A DNA stretch of 64,000 bases from Rhodospirillaceae bacterium MC! (lineage in GTDB: Bacteria > Pseudomonadota > Alphaproteobacteria > MC1). Under the pieces are notes generated by a model. The model worked only from the letters and a program-made list of their open reading frames with translations. It was not told the DNA's origin and ran no database searches. Positions 1-8,732 of the stretch are shown here, piece after piece. Where the stretch lies: NCBI GenBank assembly GCA_002632265.1, contig NQOV01000012.1, positions 62,001 through 126,000 of the forward strand, given 5' to 3'. The position numbers were made by a program, and so were the translations under genes. The number at the start of each line of letters is the position of its first letter. Within the stretch, counting starts at the first letter, position 1.

Positions 1-806
1 TCTGTGAAGATGATTTTAATATGGATCATACTAAAATAGCAGATCTTATTACAGATAAAACCGTGGCGATTTTGCCTGTTCATGTTTTTGGTCAACCGTG
101 TAATGTTCATGAACTTCAAAATATAGCGACCAAGCATAAGTTAAAATTAATATACGATTCTGCCCATGCTTTTAATGTGAAAGTTGATAATAACTCTATC
201 TTTAATTATGGCGATATTTCCATGGCGTCCTTACATGCTACCAAAGTAATGCACTCCATAGAAGGGGGTTTTTTAGCATATCAAGATGAGAAACTTCAAG
301 AAAAAATAAGATATCTTAAAAACTTCGGCATTGCCAACGCTGAAGACGTGCCAGAAGTCGGTTCAAATGCAAAAATGAATGAATTTCAAGCAAGTATGGG
401 GAGTGTGAATTTAAAATATATCGATGAAAATATCGCTAAAAGGAAAGTTATTTTCACTCATTATTTAAAACTTTTACAAGATAATGAACATATCCAAACC
501 ATTGCTTTAAAAGATAATATACAATATAACTTTTCCTATTTTCCCATTGTGATTAATACAAATAACAATAATATCACAAGAAATGGACTGGCGGAATATT
601 TAATTAAAAATGATATTGTTCCAAGAAAGTATTTTTATCCATTAATTAGTAATTTAGATAATTATAAAAACTATAACCGATCTGCAAATAATTTAGCTAT
701 CGCCAACAAGATAGCAAATAATATCTTAACCTTACCAATCTATCCAGATTTAGATTTATCTGATGTGGAAAGAATTGTCAGTATTATTAATGATTATACT
801 AGATAA
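1..806 (+). CDS. DegT/DnrJ/EryC1/StrS-family sugar aminotransferase, 5' end cut off
   Basis: The reading frame is open back to the window edge, so the true start lies outside and only the C-terminal two thirds are present. The family makes amino sugars by PLP-dependent transamination of nucleotide-linked keto sugars. The segment KLIYDSAHAF matches the family Asp-x-Ala-x-Ala region that contacts PLP, and ATKVMHSIEGG matches the region with the PLP-binding lysine followed by the Gly-Gly turn. The C-terminal part, with PRKYFYPL and LPIYPDL, also fits the fold. It presumably belongs to a surface-polysaccharide locus lying to the left. The exact sugar substrate cannot be told. Confidence 0.85.
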   Translation, partial: CEDDFNMDHTKIADLITDKTVAILPVHVFGQPCNVHELQNIATKHKLKLIYDSAHAFNVKVDNNSIFNYGDISMASLHATKVMHSIEGGFLAYQDEKLQEKIRYLKNFGIANAEDVPEVGSNAKMNEFQASMGSVNLKYIDENIAKRKVIFTHYLKLLQDNEHIQTIALKDNIQYNFSYFPIVINTNNNNITRNGLAEYLIKNDIVPRKYFYPLISNLDNYKNYNRSANNLAIANKIANNILTLPIYPDLDLSDVERIVSIINDYTR

Positions 807-940
807 TAGATACTAGATAATAGCTTAACTTAAAGTATTATAATTGCAATTTAAAATCAAATATGCTATACTAATATACGTATAAAAATATGTGTATAAA
901 AACACTAGTTAAAGTAAAACATATAAGGATCATAAAGATA

Positions 941-1840
941 ATGAATAAAAATATTTCATTAAATAACAACAAATTTTTTAAAGCTCTTTCTTCTAAAACT
1001 AAAGTGAATATTTTAGAGACTTTAATAAGTGGGGAAAAGAATATTGGGCAAATATCAAAAGCTCTTGATATTTCCAATGTTACCATATGGAAACACATAA
1101 ACGAACTGGAAGACGCAGGGATTATTCGCACCAAAAATACCTCTGCGAAAAAAGGAGTGCAAAAGGTTTGCACTTTGATTTTTAAGGATTATCACATTAA
1201 ACTCACAACCCAAGATTCTGACGTTTTAAATACTCAACAATATGAAATTCCAGTGGGATCTTATAGTAATTATGATGTGTATCCCACTTGTGGGCTGGCG
1301 AGTACTACGGAAATTTTAGATGAGTGTGATAATAGCCGTTATTTTTCTCGTTTAAATAAGAATGAAGCGGGAATCTTGTGGTTTTCTCAAGGCTGGTTGG
1401 AATATACGATTCCTAGCTATTTGGTTCACGAAAAGACTATCAATAAAATCGAGCTGATTTTAGAGTTATCGGTGGAATGTTCCGAGTTTAAAGATACCTT
1501 GAAATCTGACATATATTTCTCATGGAATGGCGTTGAAATTGCCAAGCATATCGCCACTGTTGATACAAATAAGGAAAAAGGCATATATACTCCAGGGTGG
1601 TGGATTCTGAGTCAGTATGGCGAAACTGTTGCCTTATCTATCACTAAAAGGGGGACGTTCATTAATCATATAAAGATATCTGATGTGAGTATTTTAGATA
1701 TTAATATTAATGATAATCAAGATAACATCTTAAAAATCGCCAGCCCTAAGGATACAGAAAACCCAGGTGGACTGCATTTATTTGGGCAAGGTTTCGGTAA
1801 CTTTAATAATCATATATTGTTAAAAACATATCACTATTAA
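941..1840 (+). CDS. ArsR-like winged-helix regulator with large C-terminal domain (COG4189-like)
   Basis: The first 70 residues form a winged helix-turn-helix (KALSSKTKVNILETLISG, then ISKALDISNVTIWKHINELEDAGII), typical of ArsR-like repressors. About 220 residues of beta-rich, Trp/Tyr-rich sequence follow, as in the COG4189 group of predicted regulators, and probably sense a ligand. The frame is open from 890, but the ATG at 941 has AAGGA 12 nt upstream and gives the HTH its usual N-terminal position, so I prefer it. The next genes are an alcohol dehydrogenase and a glycosidase. Their leader carries an inverted repeat that recurs upstream of the FAD oxidoreductase, and this protein is the obvious candidate to bind it. 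Confidence 0.7.
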   Translation: MNKNISLNNNKFFKALSSKTKVNILETLISGEKNIGQISKALDISNVTIWKHINELEDAGIIRTKNTSAKKGVQKVCTLIFKDYHIKLTTQDSDVLNTQQYEIPVGSYSNYDVYPTCGLASTTEILDECDNSRYFSRLNKNEAGILWFSQGWLEYTIPSYLVHEKTINKIELILELSVECSEFKDTLKSDIYFSWNGVEIAKHIATVDTNKEKGIYTPGWWILSQYGETVALSITKRGTFINHIKISDVSILDININDNQDNILKIASPKDTENPGGLHLFGQGFGNFNNHILLKTYHY

Positions 1841-1883
1841 ATTTCTTAAGAAAAAAATTCCTTATTTTACAATGCTGTATAGT

Positions 1884-1911
1884 ATTTGATTAGTAGATAG
1901 GCTAATCAAAT
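1884..1911. promoter_or_regulatory. Inverted repeat, probable operator site 1
   Basis: ATTTGATTAG and CTAATCAAAT form perfect 10-bp arms around an 8-nt spacer. The same GATTAG-N8-CTAAT layout occurs at 5818-5839 and 6069-6090. It lies about 45 bp before a TATAAT hexamer at 1952-1957 and about 85 bp before the dehydrogenase start. Binding by the regulator at 941-1840 is inference. Confidence 0.6.
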
Positions 1912-1995
1912 AATAGTAGTGTATTTACAGATTCTTGAATATCTGTTAGCATATAATTATATTAACACTTTAATTATTTTAGGAGAATTTATTAT

Positions 1996-3168
1996 ATGAA
2001 AAATTTTGAGTTTCAAAATCCAGTAAAGATCATTTTTGGTAAGGGAGAAATATCTAAGCTAAATACGGTTATTAAGCAACAGCAAAAAGTTATGATCATA
2101 AGTTATAAGGATGAGAAATTTACCACAGGTAAAATTATGCAACAGGTTAAATCTGCATTAAAATCCTATGAGATCGTTGAATTTTTTAGGGTTGAAGCTA
2201 ATCCTGAATATGAATTATTGTTGGAAGCTATCAAGCTTGCAAAGGAAGAGCATGTGGATTTCATTTTAGCAGTCGGTGGTGGATCTGTGTTGGATGCTAC
2301 AAAATTTACTTCCATATGTTCGGCTAATAACTGGGATAACAATTGGGATGAAGTATTCGTGAATGACATGAAAAATTCCGTAGGAGCTTTGCCCTTTGGT
2401 TGTGTGATGACACTACCTGCCACAGGATCAGAAATGAATAATGGTTTCGTAATCTCATGGCGTGCAAAAGGTTATAAGAATGATTACTTTGGTCCCTTTT
2501 ATACTTATCCTCAATTTTCGATTATTGATCCTGAAACTACGTATACTTTGCCAGCAAAACAAACGGCTAACGCAATTGTAGATAGCTTTATCCATGTTGT
2601 AGAACAATATGTTGCCACTTATACGGGATCAGATGTTCAAGATTATATTTCCACTGCCCTTTTGAGATCCATTTATGAAAATGCTCAAATTGTGTTAAAA
2701 GATCCTACAAACTATAAGGGACGTGCGAACTTATGTTTCTCGGCTACTATGGCCTTAAATGGCTTGTTAAGAACTCGCCATACGGCAGATCTTTCGGTGC
2801 ATTTTATGGGTCATCAATTAACGGCATTATATGGGATAGATCATGGAGCGTCTTTAGTGCCGATTCAAATAGCGAATTTTAGATTAATGAAAGATGTGAA
2901 AAAAGATATGATCTTACATATGGGACGCCATGTCTTTGATATCATTGACGGTACGGAAGATCAACGAGTGGAACAAACCTTAACAATGGTAGAAGATTTC
3001 TTCGCTCAAACAGGCGTACCTACTAAGCTTTCACATTATGAAAATATTGATAAATCTAACTATATTGATAAGGTTATGGAGCTATTACATCAACATAATC
3101 TTGTACCTGTGGGCGAATTATCAATCAGCGAAGAAAAGGCAAGAGAAATTCTCGCTTTAGCTTATTAA
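1996..3168 (+). CDS. Iron-containing alcohol dehydrogenase, YqhD/BdhA type
   Basis: This is a group III iron-dependent, NAD(P)H-linked alcohol/aldehyde oxidoreductase of normal length (390 aa). The N-terminal NPVKIIFGKGEI and the nucleotide-binding GGGSVLDATK motif are characteristic. The four metal ligands are all present at Asp196, His200, His269 and His283, shifted by two from those of E. coli YqhD. A ribosome site TAGGAG precedes the ATG. The glycosidase starts 81 bp downstream and is probably cotranscribed. It may reduce or oxidise a sugar-derived aldehyde or alcohol released in this pathway, but the substrate is unknown. Confidence 0.9.
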   Translation: MKNFEFQNPVKIIFGKGEISKLNTVIKQQQKVMIISYKDEKFTTGKIMQQVKSALKSYEIVEFFRVEANPEYELLLEAIKLAKEEHVDFILAVGGGSVLDATKFTSICSANNWDNNWDEVFVNDMKNSVGALPFGCVMTLPATGSEMNNGFVISWRAKGYKNDYFGPFYTYPQFSIIDPETTYTLPAKQTANAIVDSFIHVVEQYVATYTGSDVQDYISTALLRSIYENAQIVLKDPTNYKGRANLCFSATMALNGLLRTRHTADLSVHFMGHQLTALYGIDHGASLVPIQIANFRLMKDVKKDMILHMGRHVFDIIDGTEDQRVEQTLTMVEDFFAQTGVPTKLSHYENIDKSNYIDKVMELLHQHNLVPVGELSISEEKAREILALAY

Positions 3169-3249
3169 AATATGTAATTTATGGTTGGTTGGGTGGGAAA
3201 AGTAAAAAAATAATTTAAATTAATCTTTTTAAGAAAAAGGAAAAATCAA

Positions 3250-5613
3250 ATGTCTAGAAATATTATAGATTTAAGCGGTTGCAAATGGCAAATGGAACGT
3301 ATGCGACCAGGTCAAGGGGAAAAAGAGGGCTTGAACCTATTACCTGCAGAGTATCAAGGCACTCATTTTAGTTGGAATTTTGCAAAAGTTCCTGGGGATG
3401 TGTATACGGATTTACATCGTGCTGGAGAATTGGAAGATCCTTATTTCGGTCGCAACATGCACAAAGCCAAATGGGTAGCTGAATATGAATGGTGGTATTG
3501 CCGTCGCTTTGGTGTGGATGAAGATATGAAAGGTAAAAGGGTTTATCTTGAATTCGAAGGTGTGGATTATAGCTGTGAAGTATGGCTAAATGGTACATAT
3601 TTAGGTAGCCATGAGGGAATGTTCTCGGATTTTAAATTCGATATTACCGATTGCGTAAGCTTTGCCGATTGGCGAGGTGGAGCGAATATGTTAATGGTAA
3701 AACTTAACCCACCACCTAAAAACTATCGTAATTGTGGTGGTAAGAAAGTAAACTTCTCGGGCGATTATTTCTCTGGTTTAATTCCTTTTGGTATTTGGCA
3801 ACCTGTAAAAGTTGTAGCTTTAGCGGAAACACACATCGAAAGTATCCGCACAGATATTACTGTACCTAAACAAGATCTAGCAAACATCAACGCTACTTTT
3901 GAGATTGATAATGTTACAAATAAAACTAAGAACTTAAAACTTGTAGGATATCTATCAGGTAAAAACTGTGAAACAGAAACCATTAAATTCGAACAAGATA
4001 TCGAACTTAAATCAGGTATCAATAACATTGAATATTCTCTAGATGTAAAAAATCCTAAATTGTGGTGGTCTTGGGATCTAGGCGATCAGAACTTATATGA
4101 TTTTAGAATTACCTTAGTGGAAAACTCTAAAGAAATCGACGAGCTAAGCGAAGTAATCGGCTTGCGTGAAATCACTATGGAATACAACGAGGGTTACACT
4201 CGTGAAGAAACCGAATTCCCATGGACATTTGTTATAAACGGTAAAAAACAATTCTTACGCTCTGCTTGTTGGGGTGGACAGCCGTCATTCTTATATGGTC
4301 AAAATAGCTTGAAAAAGTATGAAGATCGTCTAAGTATGGTAAAAGAAGCGAACATTAATAACTTGAGAATTTTCGGCTGGCATCCGCCTGAAGTACCTGA
4401 ATTCTATCGTTTATGTGATGAGCTGGGTATTACAGTATGGACAAACTTTACACTAGCAACTCAAGCTTATCCTAAAGATCAAGAATTCATTGATGGCGTT
4501 TTACATGAATGTGTAGCCACAGTAAAACAACGCCGTAATCATCCGTCATTAATCTTCTGGATGGGTGGCGAAGAAGTGTTCTTCTCTGGGGCCCATGAAG
4601 AAAGCGGAAATAAAAAACTTATGGAAGTTATTGGCGAAACAGTAGCTAAACATACTAATGTTCCTTATGGTTTAGCGTCGCCATTGAGTTCGCCTTCTGC
4701 CATTAATATGGGCTTTAAAGCTCATGAATCAGAACATGCCAACGGCCATTATTATAGCGGTGGTGGGAGTTTCATGGAAGATTATTACCCTGCTTTAGAT
4801 TGTGCAATCATTCCTGAATTAACCGCAGCGTCTGCCCCGTCTATTAAGAGTTTGAAAAAGTTCATCCCTGAAGATGAGCTATGGCCTATGGGTTTAAGTT
4901 GGGCTTATCACTGGGCGGATATTGATATCTTGATCAATCTGAACTTTGAAGTATTTAACGAATACAAAATGGGTTCGCTTGAAGAGTTTGTGAATGCTAC
5001 TCAAATCGCTCAAGGTACTGTTATTCAATTCGCTTTGGAAACTTACAGACGTCGCAAACCTAAAATGAGCGGTGTAGCTTTATGTCATTTCATTACTCAT
5101 GTGCCTGATATTAAATGGGGTGTGGTGGATTTCTACGGTGAAAAGAAATTAAGTTTCGATTACTTAAAACGCACATATCAACCAGTATTACCAAGCTTGG
5201 AAGTTGTGAAACGTCGTTGGGATAATGATGAAGAATTCCAAGGTAAAATATGGGTGCTTAATGATTATTATCAAGAATATAAAAATCTTACTTTATCGTG
5301 GGAAGTTTATGATAATAAAGATATTAACATCACAGGTTCAAAAACCGTTAACCTAAGCGAAAATAGTGCCGAGAAGTTTGAAGATATCAAATTCACTATG
5401 CCAAAAACCGCAATGGATAACTTCTTTGTGAAACTTTGCTTGAAAGATAGTGATGGCAATATAGTATCTGAAAATGAATATACATTGCTAGTTGCTAATC
5501 AAGAAAGAGCTAAACAAAAAAGCCTAGAATATCGCCAAAAAGCTGACGCTAAAAAAGATAAATATGATCATGGTATCTATCGTTATTGGGATGATATGTG
5601 GGAATATGAATAA
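3250..5613 (+). CDS. Glycoside hydrolase family 2, beta-mannosidase-like
   Basis: The 787 residues show the GH2 order: an N-terminal jelly-roll sugar-binding domain (about 1-190, with EFEGVDYSCEVWLNG), an immunoglobulin-like domain (about 190-310), a TIM barrel (about 330-610) and a beta C-terminal region. The acid/base is Glu442 in FWMGGEEV and the nucleophile is probably Glu523 in IIPELT. In most GH2 enzymes the residue before the acid/base is Asn; here it is Glu441, which is unusual and might mark an altered specificity. No signal peptide is visible, so it should act in the cytoplasm on imported oligosaccharides. Beta-mannosidase is the best guess; exo-glucosaminidase-like activity is possible. 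Confidence 0.82.
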   Translation: MSRNIIDLSGCKWQMERMRPGQGEKEGLNLLPAEYQGTHFSWNFAKVPGDVYTDLHRAGELEDPYFGRNMHKAKWVAEYEWWYCRRFGVDEDMKGKRVYLEFEGVDYSCEVWLNGTYLGSHEGMFSDFKFDITDCVSFADWRGGANMLMVKLNPPPKNYRNCGGKKVNFSGDYFSGLIPFGIWQPVKVVALAETHIESIRTDITVPKQDLANINATFEIDNVTNKTKNLKLVGYLSGKNCETETIKFEQDIELKSGINNIEYSLDVKNPKLWWSWDLGDQNLYDFRITLVENSKEIDELSEVIGLREITMEYNEGYTREETEFPWTFVINGKKQFLRSACWGGQPSFLYGQNSLKKYEDRLSMVKEANINNLRIFGWHPPEVPEFYRLCDELGITVWTNFTLATQAYPKDQEFIDGVLHECVATVKQRRNHPSLIFWMGGEEVFFSGAHEESGNKKLMEVIGETVAKHTNVPYGLASPLSSPSAINMGFKAHESEHANGHYYSGGGSFMEDYYPALDCAIIPELTAASAPSIKSLKKFIPEDELWPMGLSWAYHWADIDILINLNFEVFNEYKMGSLEEFVNATQIAQGTVIQFALETYRRRKPKMSGVALCHFITHVPDIKWGVVDFYGEKKLSFDYLKRTYQPVLPSLEVVKRRWDNDEEFQGKIWVLNDYYQEYKNLTLSWEVYDNKDINITGSKTVNLSENSAEKFEDIKFTMPKTAMDNFFVKLCLKDSDGNIVSENEYTLLVANQERAKQKSLEYRQKADAKKDKYDHGIYRYWDDMWEYE

Positions 5614-5630
5614 TCAAAGGGGCATGCCTT

Positions 5631-5671
5631 ATTAAATAACTCTATTTAGTAACTTTATTGAGTTATTTAAT
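5631..5671 (+). terminator. Hairpin after GH2 gene
   Basis: ATTAAATAACTC and GAGTTATTTAAT are perfect 12-bp arms with a 17-nt loop, 18 bp past the stop codon. There is no clean T-tract, so it may be a processing or stability hairpin rather than a classical intrinsic terminator. Confidence 0.5.
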
Positions 5672-5817
5672 CCCTAATGCTTAATAATAAGAATCCCAAT
5701 AAGTGCGAATTTTTTCTGGATATTGATCCATAAAAGATTGCTCTTATTGGGCATTTTTATGCATTCTAAATATATTGGCGATATTTTTATACAGTCAATT
5801 CAAAATTTTATATGTAG

Positions 5818-5839
5818 TGATTAGCTAAAATACTAATGA
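5818..5839. promoter_or_regulatory. Probable operator site 2
   Basis: TGATTAG, an 8-nt spacer, then CTAATGA: the same half-sites and spacing as at 1884-1911. It lies 16 bp upstream of a TTGACT hexamer, an activator-like position. Confidence 0.5.
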
Positions 5840-6068
5840 AAAATGCAAAAATGATTGACTTGAAGATAAAAATTACTTATCGTTATTATAAATAAGATTT
5901 TAAAATTTTCTATATATGATACACTAGCAAAAATCAAGCTAATTTTGTAAAAATAATCAACAAACTATCAATATATATATTAATAAATTATCGTATATGT
6001 AAAATTTGTATATTCATACTATAAACATTAAATTGTTTTTTATAGTTAATTCAGTATCTTATAGATAG

Positions 6069-6090
6069 TGATTAGTTAAAGTACTAATTA
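6069..6090. promoter_or_regulatory. Probable operator site 3
   Basis: TGATTAG, an 8-nt spacer, then CTAATTA, 251 bp from site 2 and about 16 bp upstream of a TTGCTT-16-TATACT promoter at 6106-6133. Flanking sequence on both sides is also shared with site 2. Confidence 0.5.
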
Positions 6091-6286
6091 CAAACATATG
6101 AATATTTGCTTGTATCGTAAAAATTATTTATACTAAAAACAAGTAGAGGCTTAATATATTGATAGATAAAACGAATCAATAAATTATATGAGTTTCTATT
6201 TTACATAAAACATATTAAAATTAAAAAACGTATTAAAATTAAATATACATTATTCAATCACAAAATTAAAGAAAGGTTGAAAAGTT

Positions 6287-8665
6287 ATGACTAAAGTTAG
6301 TTATGAAACTAAAGAAATTGAAGCAGATGTCGTCATTATAGGAGCGGGTTTTCCTGGTATATGTTGTGCCATTCAATCGGCTCGTAAGGGCGTTAAAGTT
6401 GTTTTAATAAACAACCGTGGGGTACTAGGGGGAAATACTAGTGCCGAGATTGGGGTATCTGTAGACGGTGCTTGCGATGGCGGTAGAGTCAATATTAACT
6501 CAAGAGAAGGCGGAATATGTTCGGAAATTATCACAGAATATCAACATCGTACACCAATTAAACGTAGTCGTTATACTTTTGACGGCGTGCTAATTGATTT
6601 TATCGATAAAGAACCAAATATAAGTTTATTTCTAAATACTTGTATTGACGAAGCTAGCTTTGAAAATGGCATTATTAATTCTGTTAGTGGTAGTCAAAAC
6701 ACCACAGAAACACGCTACACATTTAAAGCTAAATGGTTCGTAGATGATACGGGCGACGGTACTATCGGCGAGCTAGTTGGTGCGGAATATATGATAGGTA
6801 GAGAGAGCAAAGATACCTTTAATGAACGCATTGCCCCCGATAAGGCTGATAAATATGTTATCCCGTCAACTCTTACATTTCATGCCTTTGACGCAGGTTT
6901 TAAAGTACCTTTTACTCCACCTAACACCGCCTTTAAAATCACAGGATCGGACGTATTAAAAAGAAGAGTAATTCCAAAAGATAGCTTTCATTTATTCAAA
7001 TGGTATTATGAAATAGCAGGTGAATATGATCATGTGAAAGATAAAGAACAAATCATCAGAGATCATAAAAGTTTAGTATGGGGCATATGGGATCATATTA
7101 AAAACAGTGGCGAGTATCCTAACGCCGAACAATACGATATTGAATATATGGCTTGTATTCCTGGTACTCGTGAGTATCGTCGTTTAGTGGGAGATTATAT
7201 CATCACTGAATCCGATATCGTTGATCAACCTGATCATCAAGATAGTGTGGGCCATGGTGGTTGGAATATCGATCTCCACGCCATAAAAGGATTTTTTGAT
7301 GAAGATCTAATTAATAAGCATATCTTTTTTGATGGAATCTATCAAATTCCCTATCGTACTGGATACTCAAAAAATGTTGATAACTTATTCATGTGTGGAC
7401 GTTGTATGTCAACATCTCATGTGGCCTTTGGTACAACTCGAGTAACTGCTACCTTAGCCACCTTAGGGCAAGCTGTGGGTATGGCGTTAGCTTTATGTAA
7501 AAAGTATGATTGTAATCCTAGAGATATCACGGAAAATCATCTTGAAGAATTACAACAAGAATTAATAAAAGAAGATCAATACATCGTTGGTAAACAAAGT
7601 AATGATCCAGATGATCTTGCTTTAAAAGCGAACATTACCGCCAGTTCTACCGCAGAATTAGGCTATAGTATTCCTAAAACCATAATTTTAACGGATGTCT
7701 TAAAGGAAAAGGGCTTGGGCCATTTAATTCCACGAGTGGAAGAGATAGCTAAAGACGTAAGCTCGGCAAGTACCGAGGGCGGTCCGTCTATGGATTTAAT
7801 GATGTACAATCTTTATAAGGATTTTACCGATGTAAGAAAACTTGATACTAACATCGCTTTAAGCATTCCCGTATTAAAAGAACTAAATAGCATTGATATT
7901 TTAGCAAAAGTAAAAGAAAATACAACACTAAAATATAACATCTACATCCCAAGAAAAGCCGAAAACTATGGCCCAGATGAACTGATAGCTACAAAAGAAA
8001 TCACTCTCAATAAATCAGCAGATTTTACATGGTTTAAGCTAGATACAGATATTAAAGTGGAAAATCGATATGTCTTGATCGAACTCTTGGAAAATAATAG
8101 CGTAGAACTTGCCATAGGTGGTAGAGAACAACCAACTACAGTCATGTTTACTTCTACTATTAATACTGAACCCAATCACTTAGATTATAAAACCTTAAGT
8201 ATGTCGGAAAAAGTATGGTCAAGATCGCCCTTATCTGTGTGTTATAAAACAACGCCTGTTCAAGATGTGTACACAGCACAAAATATAGTTAATGGCTATA
8301 ACAGACCCTACGGTAAACCTAATATGTGGCTTGCTGATCAGAATGATGAAAATTCACATATTATCCTAAATTGGGATGAAGAAGTGGAATTAAACTACCT
8401 ACAAATGACATTCTCTGCCGATCTAACCCGCAGAATTGAATATGAAAATTTTAATCATACTCTTGATTACATCGCACAGGATTATAATATATCATATCTT
8501 AAAAATGGCGAATATGTGGACCTGCTTTCGGTGGTGGATAATCATCAAAAACAAGTAAAACATTCTTTTGATAAAATCAGCACAAATAAAATAAGAGTGG
8601 ATTTCAAACGCTCAATAAATTCACAAGTTGGGGTTTTTGAAGTAAGGGCTTATAGTCGAAAGTAA
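6287..8665 (+). CDS. FAD-dependent oxidoreductase (FAD_oxidored family) with discoidin-like tail
   Basis: The N-terminus carries a Rossmann dinucleotide motif (DVVIIGAGFPGICCAIQSAR, residues about 14-33) followed by GVLGGNTSAE, the pattern of the PF12831 FAD-dependent group. MCGRCMSTSHVAFGTTR near residues 368-384 matches the family's second FAD contact region. Residues about 650-792 are predicted beta-rich and resemble a discoidin/carbohydrate-binding module. Family members sit next to glycoside hydrolases in gut bacteria, but their substrates are mostly unknown. AAAGAAAGG precedes the ATG. The MFS transporter starts 67 bp downstream, suggesting one operon for uptake and oxidation of a sugar or sugar acid. 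Confidence 0.8.
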   Translation: MTKVSYETKEIEADVVIIGAGFPGICCAIQSARKGVKVVLINNRGVLGGNTSAEIGVSVDGACDGGRVNINSREGGICSEIITEYQHRTPIKRSRYTFDGVLIDFIDKEPNISLFLNTCIDEASFENGIINSVSGSQNTTETRYTFKAKWFVDDTGDGTIGELVGAEYMIGRESKDTFNERIAPDKADKYVIPSTLTFHAFDAGFKVPFTPPNTAFKITGSDVLKRRVIPKDSFHLFKWYYEIAGEYDHVKDKEQIIRDHKSLVWGIWDHIKNSGEYPNAEQYDIEYMACIPGTREYRRLVGDYIITESDIVDQPDHQDSVGHGGWNIDLHAIKGFFDEDLINKHIFFDGIYQIPYRTGYSKNVDNLFMCGRCMSTSHVAFGTTRVTATLATLGQAVGMALALCKKYDCNPRDITENHLEELQQELIKEDQYIVGKQSNDPDDLALKANITASSTAELGYSIPKTIILTDVLKEKGLGHLIPRVEEIAKDVSSASTEGGPSMDLMMYNLYKDFTDVRKLDTNIALSIPVLKELNSIDILAKVKENTTLKYNIYIPRKAENYGPDELIATKEITLNKSADFTWFKLDTDIKVENRYVLIELLENNSVELAIGGREQPTTVMFTSTINTEPNHLDYKTLSMSEKVWSRSPLSVCYKTTPVQDVYTAQNIVNGYNRPYGKPNMWLADQNDENSHIILNWDEEVELNYLQMTFSADLTRRIEYENFNHTLDYIAQDYNISYLKNGEYVDLLSVVDNHQKQVKHSFDKISTNKIRVDFKRSINSQVGVFEVRAYSRK

Positions 8666-8732
8666 AAAGTAATCTATAAGCATAAATAAGCAAAATAAAT
8701 TTCAACAAATAATACAAAAAAAAGAGGATAAA

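Larger units (their letters stand above)
5614..6286. other. Long AT-rich intergenic region with two duplicated promoter/operator blocks
   Basis: No plausible gene is seen in these 673 bp. They hold a hairpin just after the GH2 gene and two related blocks of about 90 bp at roughly 5791-5880 and 6041-6130. Each block has a GATTAG-N8-CTAAT site, then a -35-like hexamer (TTGACT at 5855, TTGCTT at 6106), then a conserved AAAAATTA(C/T)TTAT. The second block has a TATACT -10 element at 6128-6133. The region appears to be a tandem-duplicated regulated promoter for the FAD oxidoreductase operon. Confidence 0.55.

Noticed and set aside
890-940. Upstream extension of the ArsR-like regulator
   Set aside because: No ribosome site; the ATG at 941 is preceded by AAGGA and aligns with the HTH.
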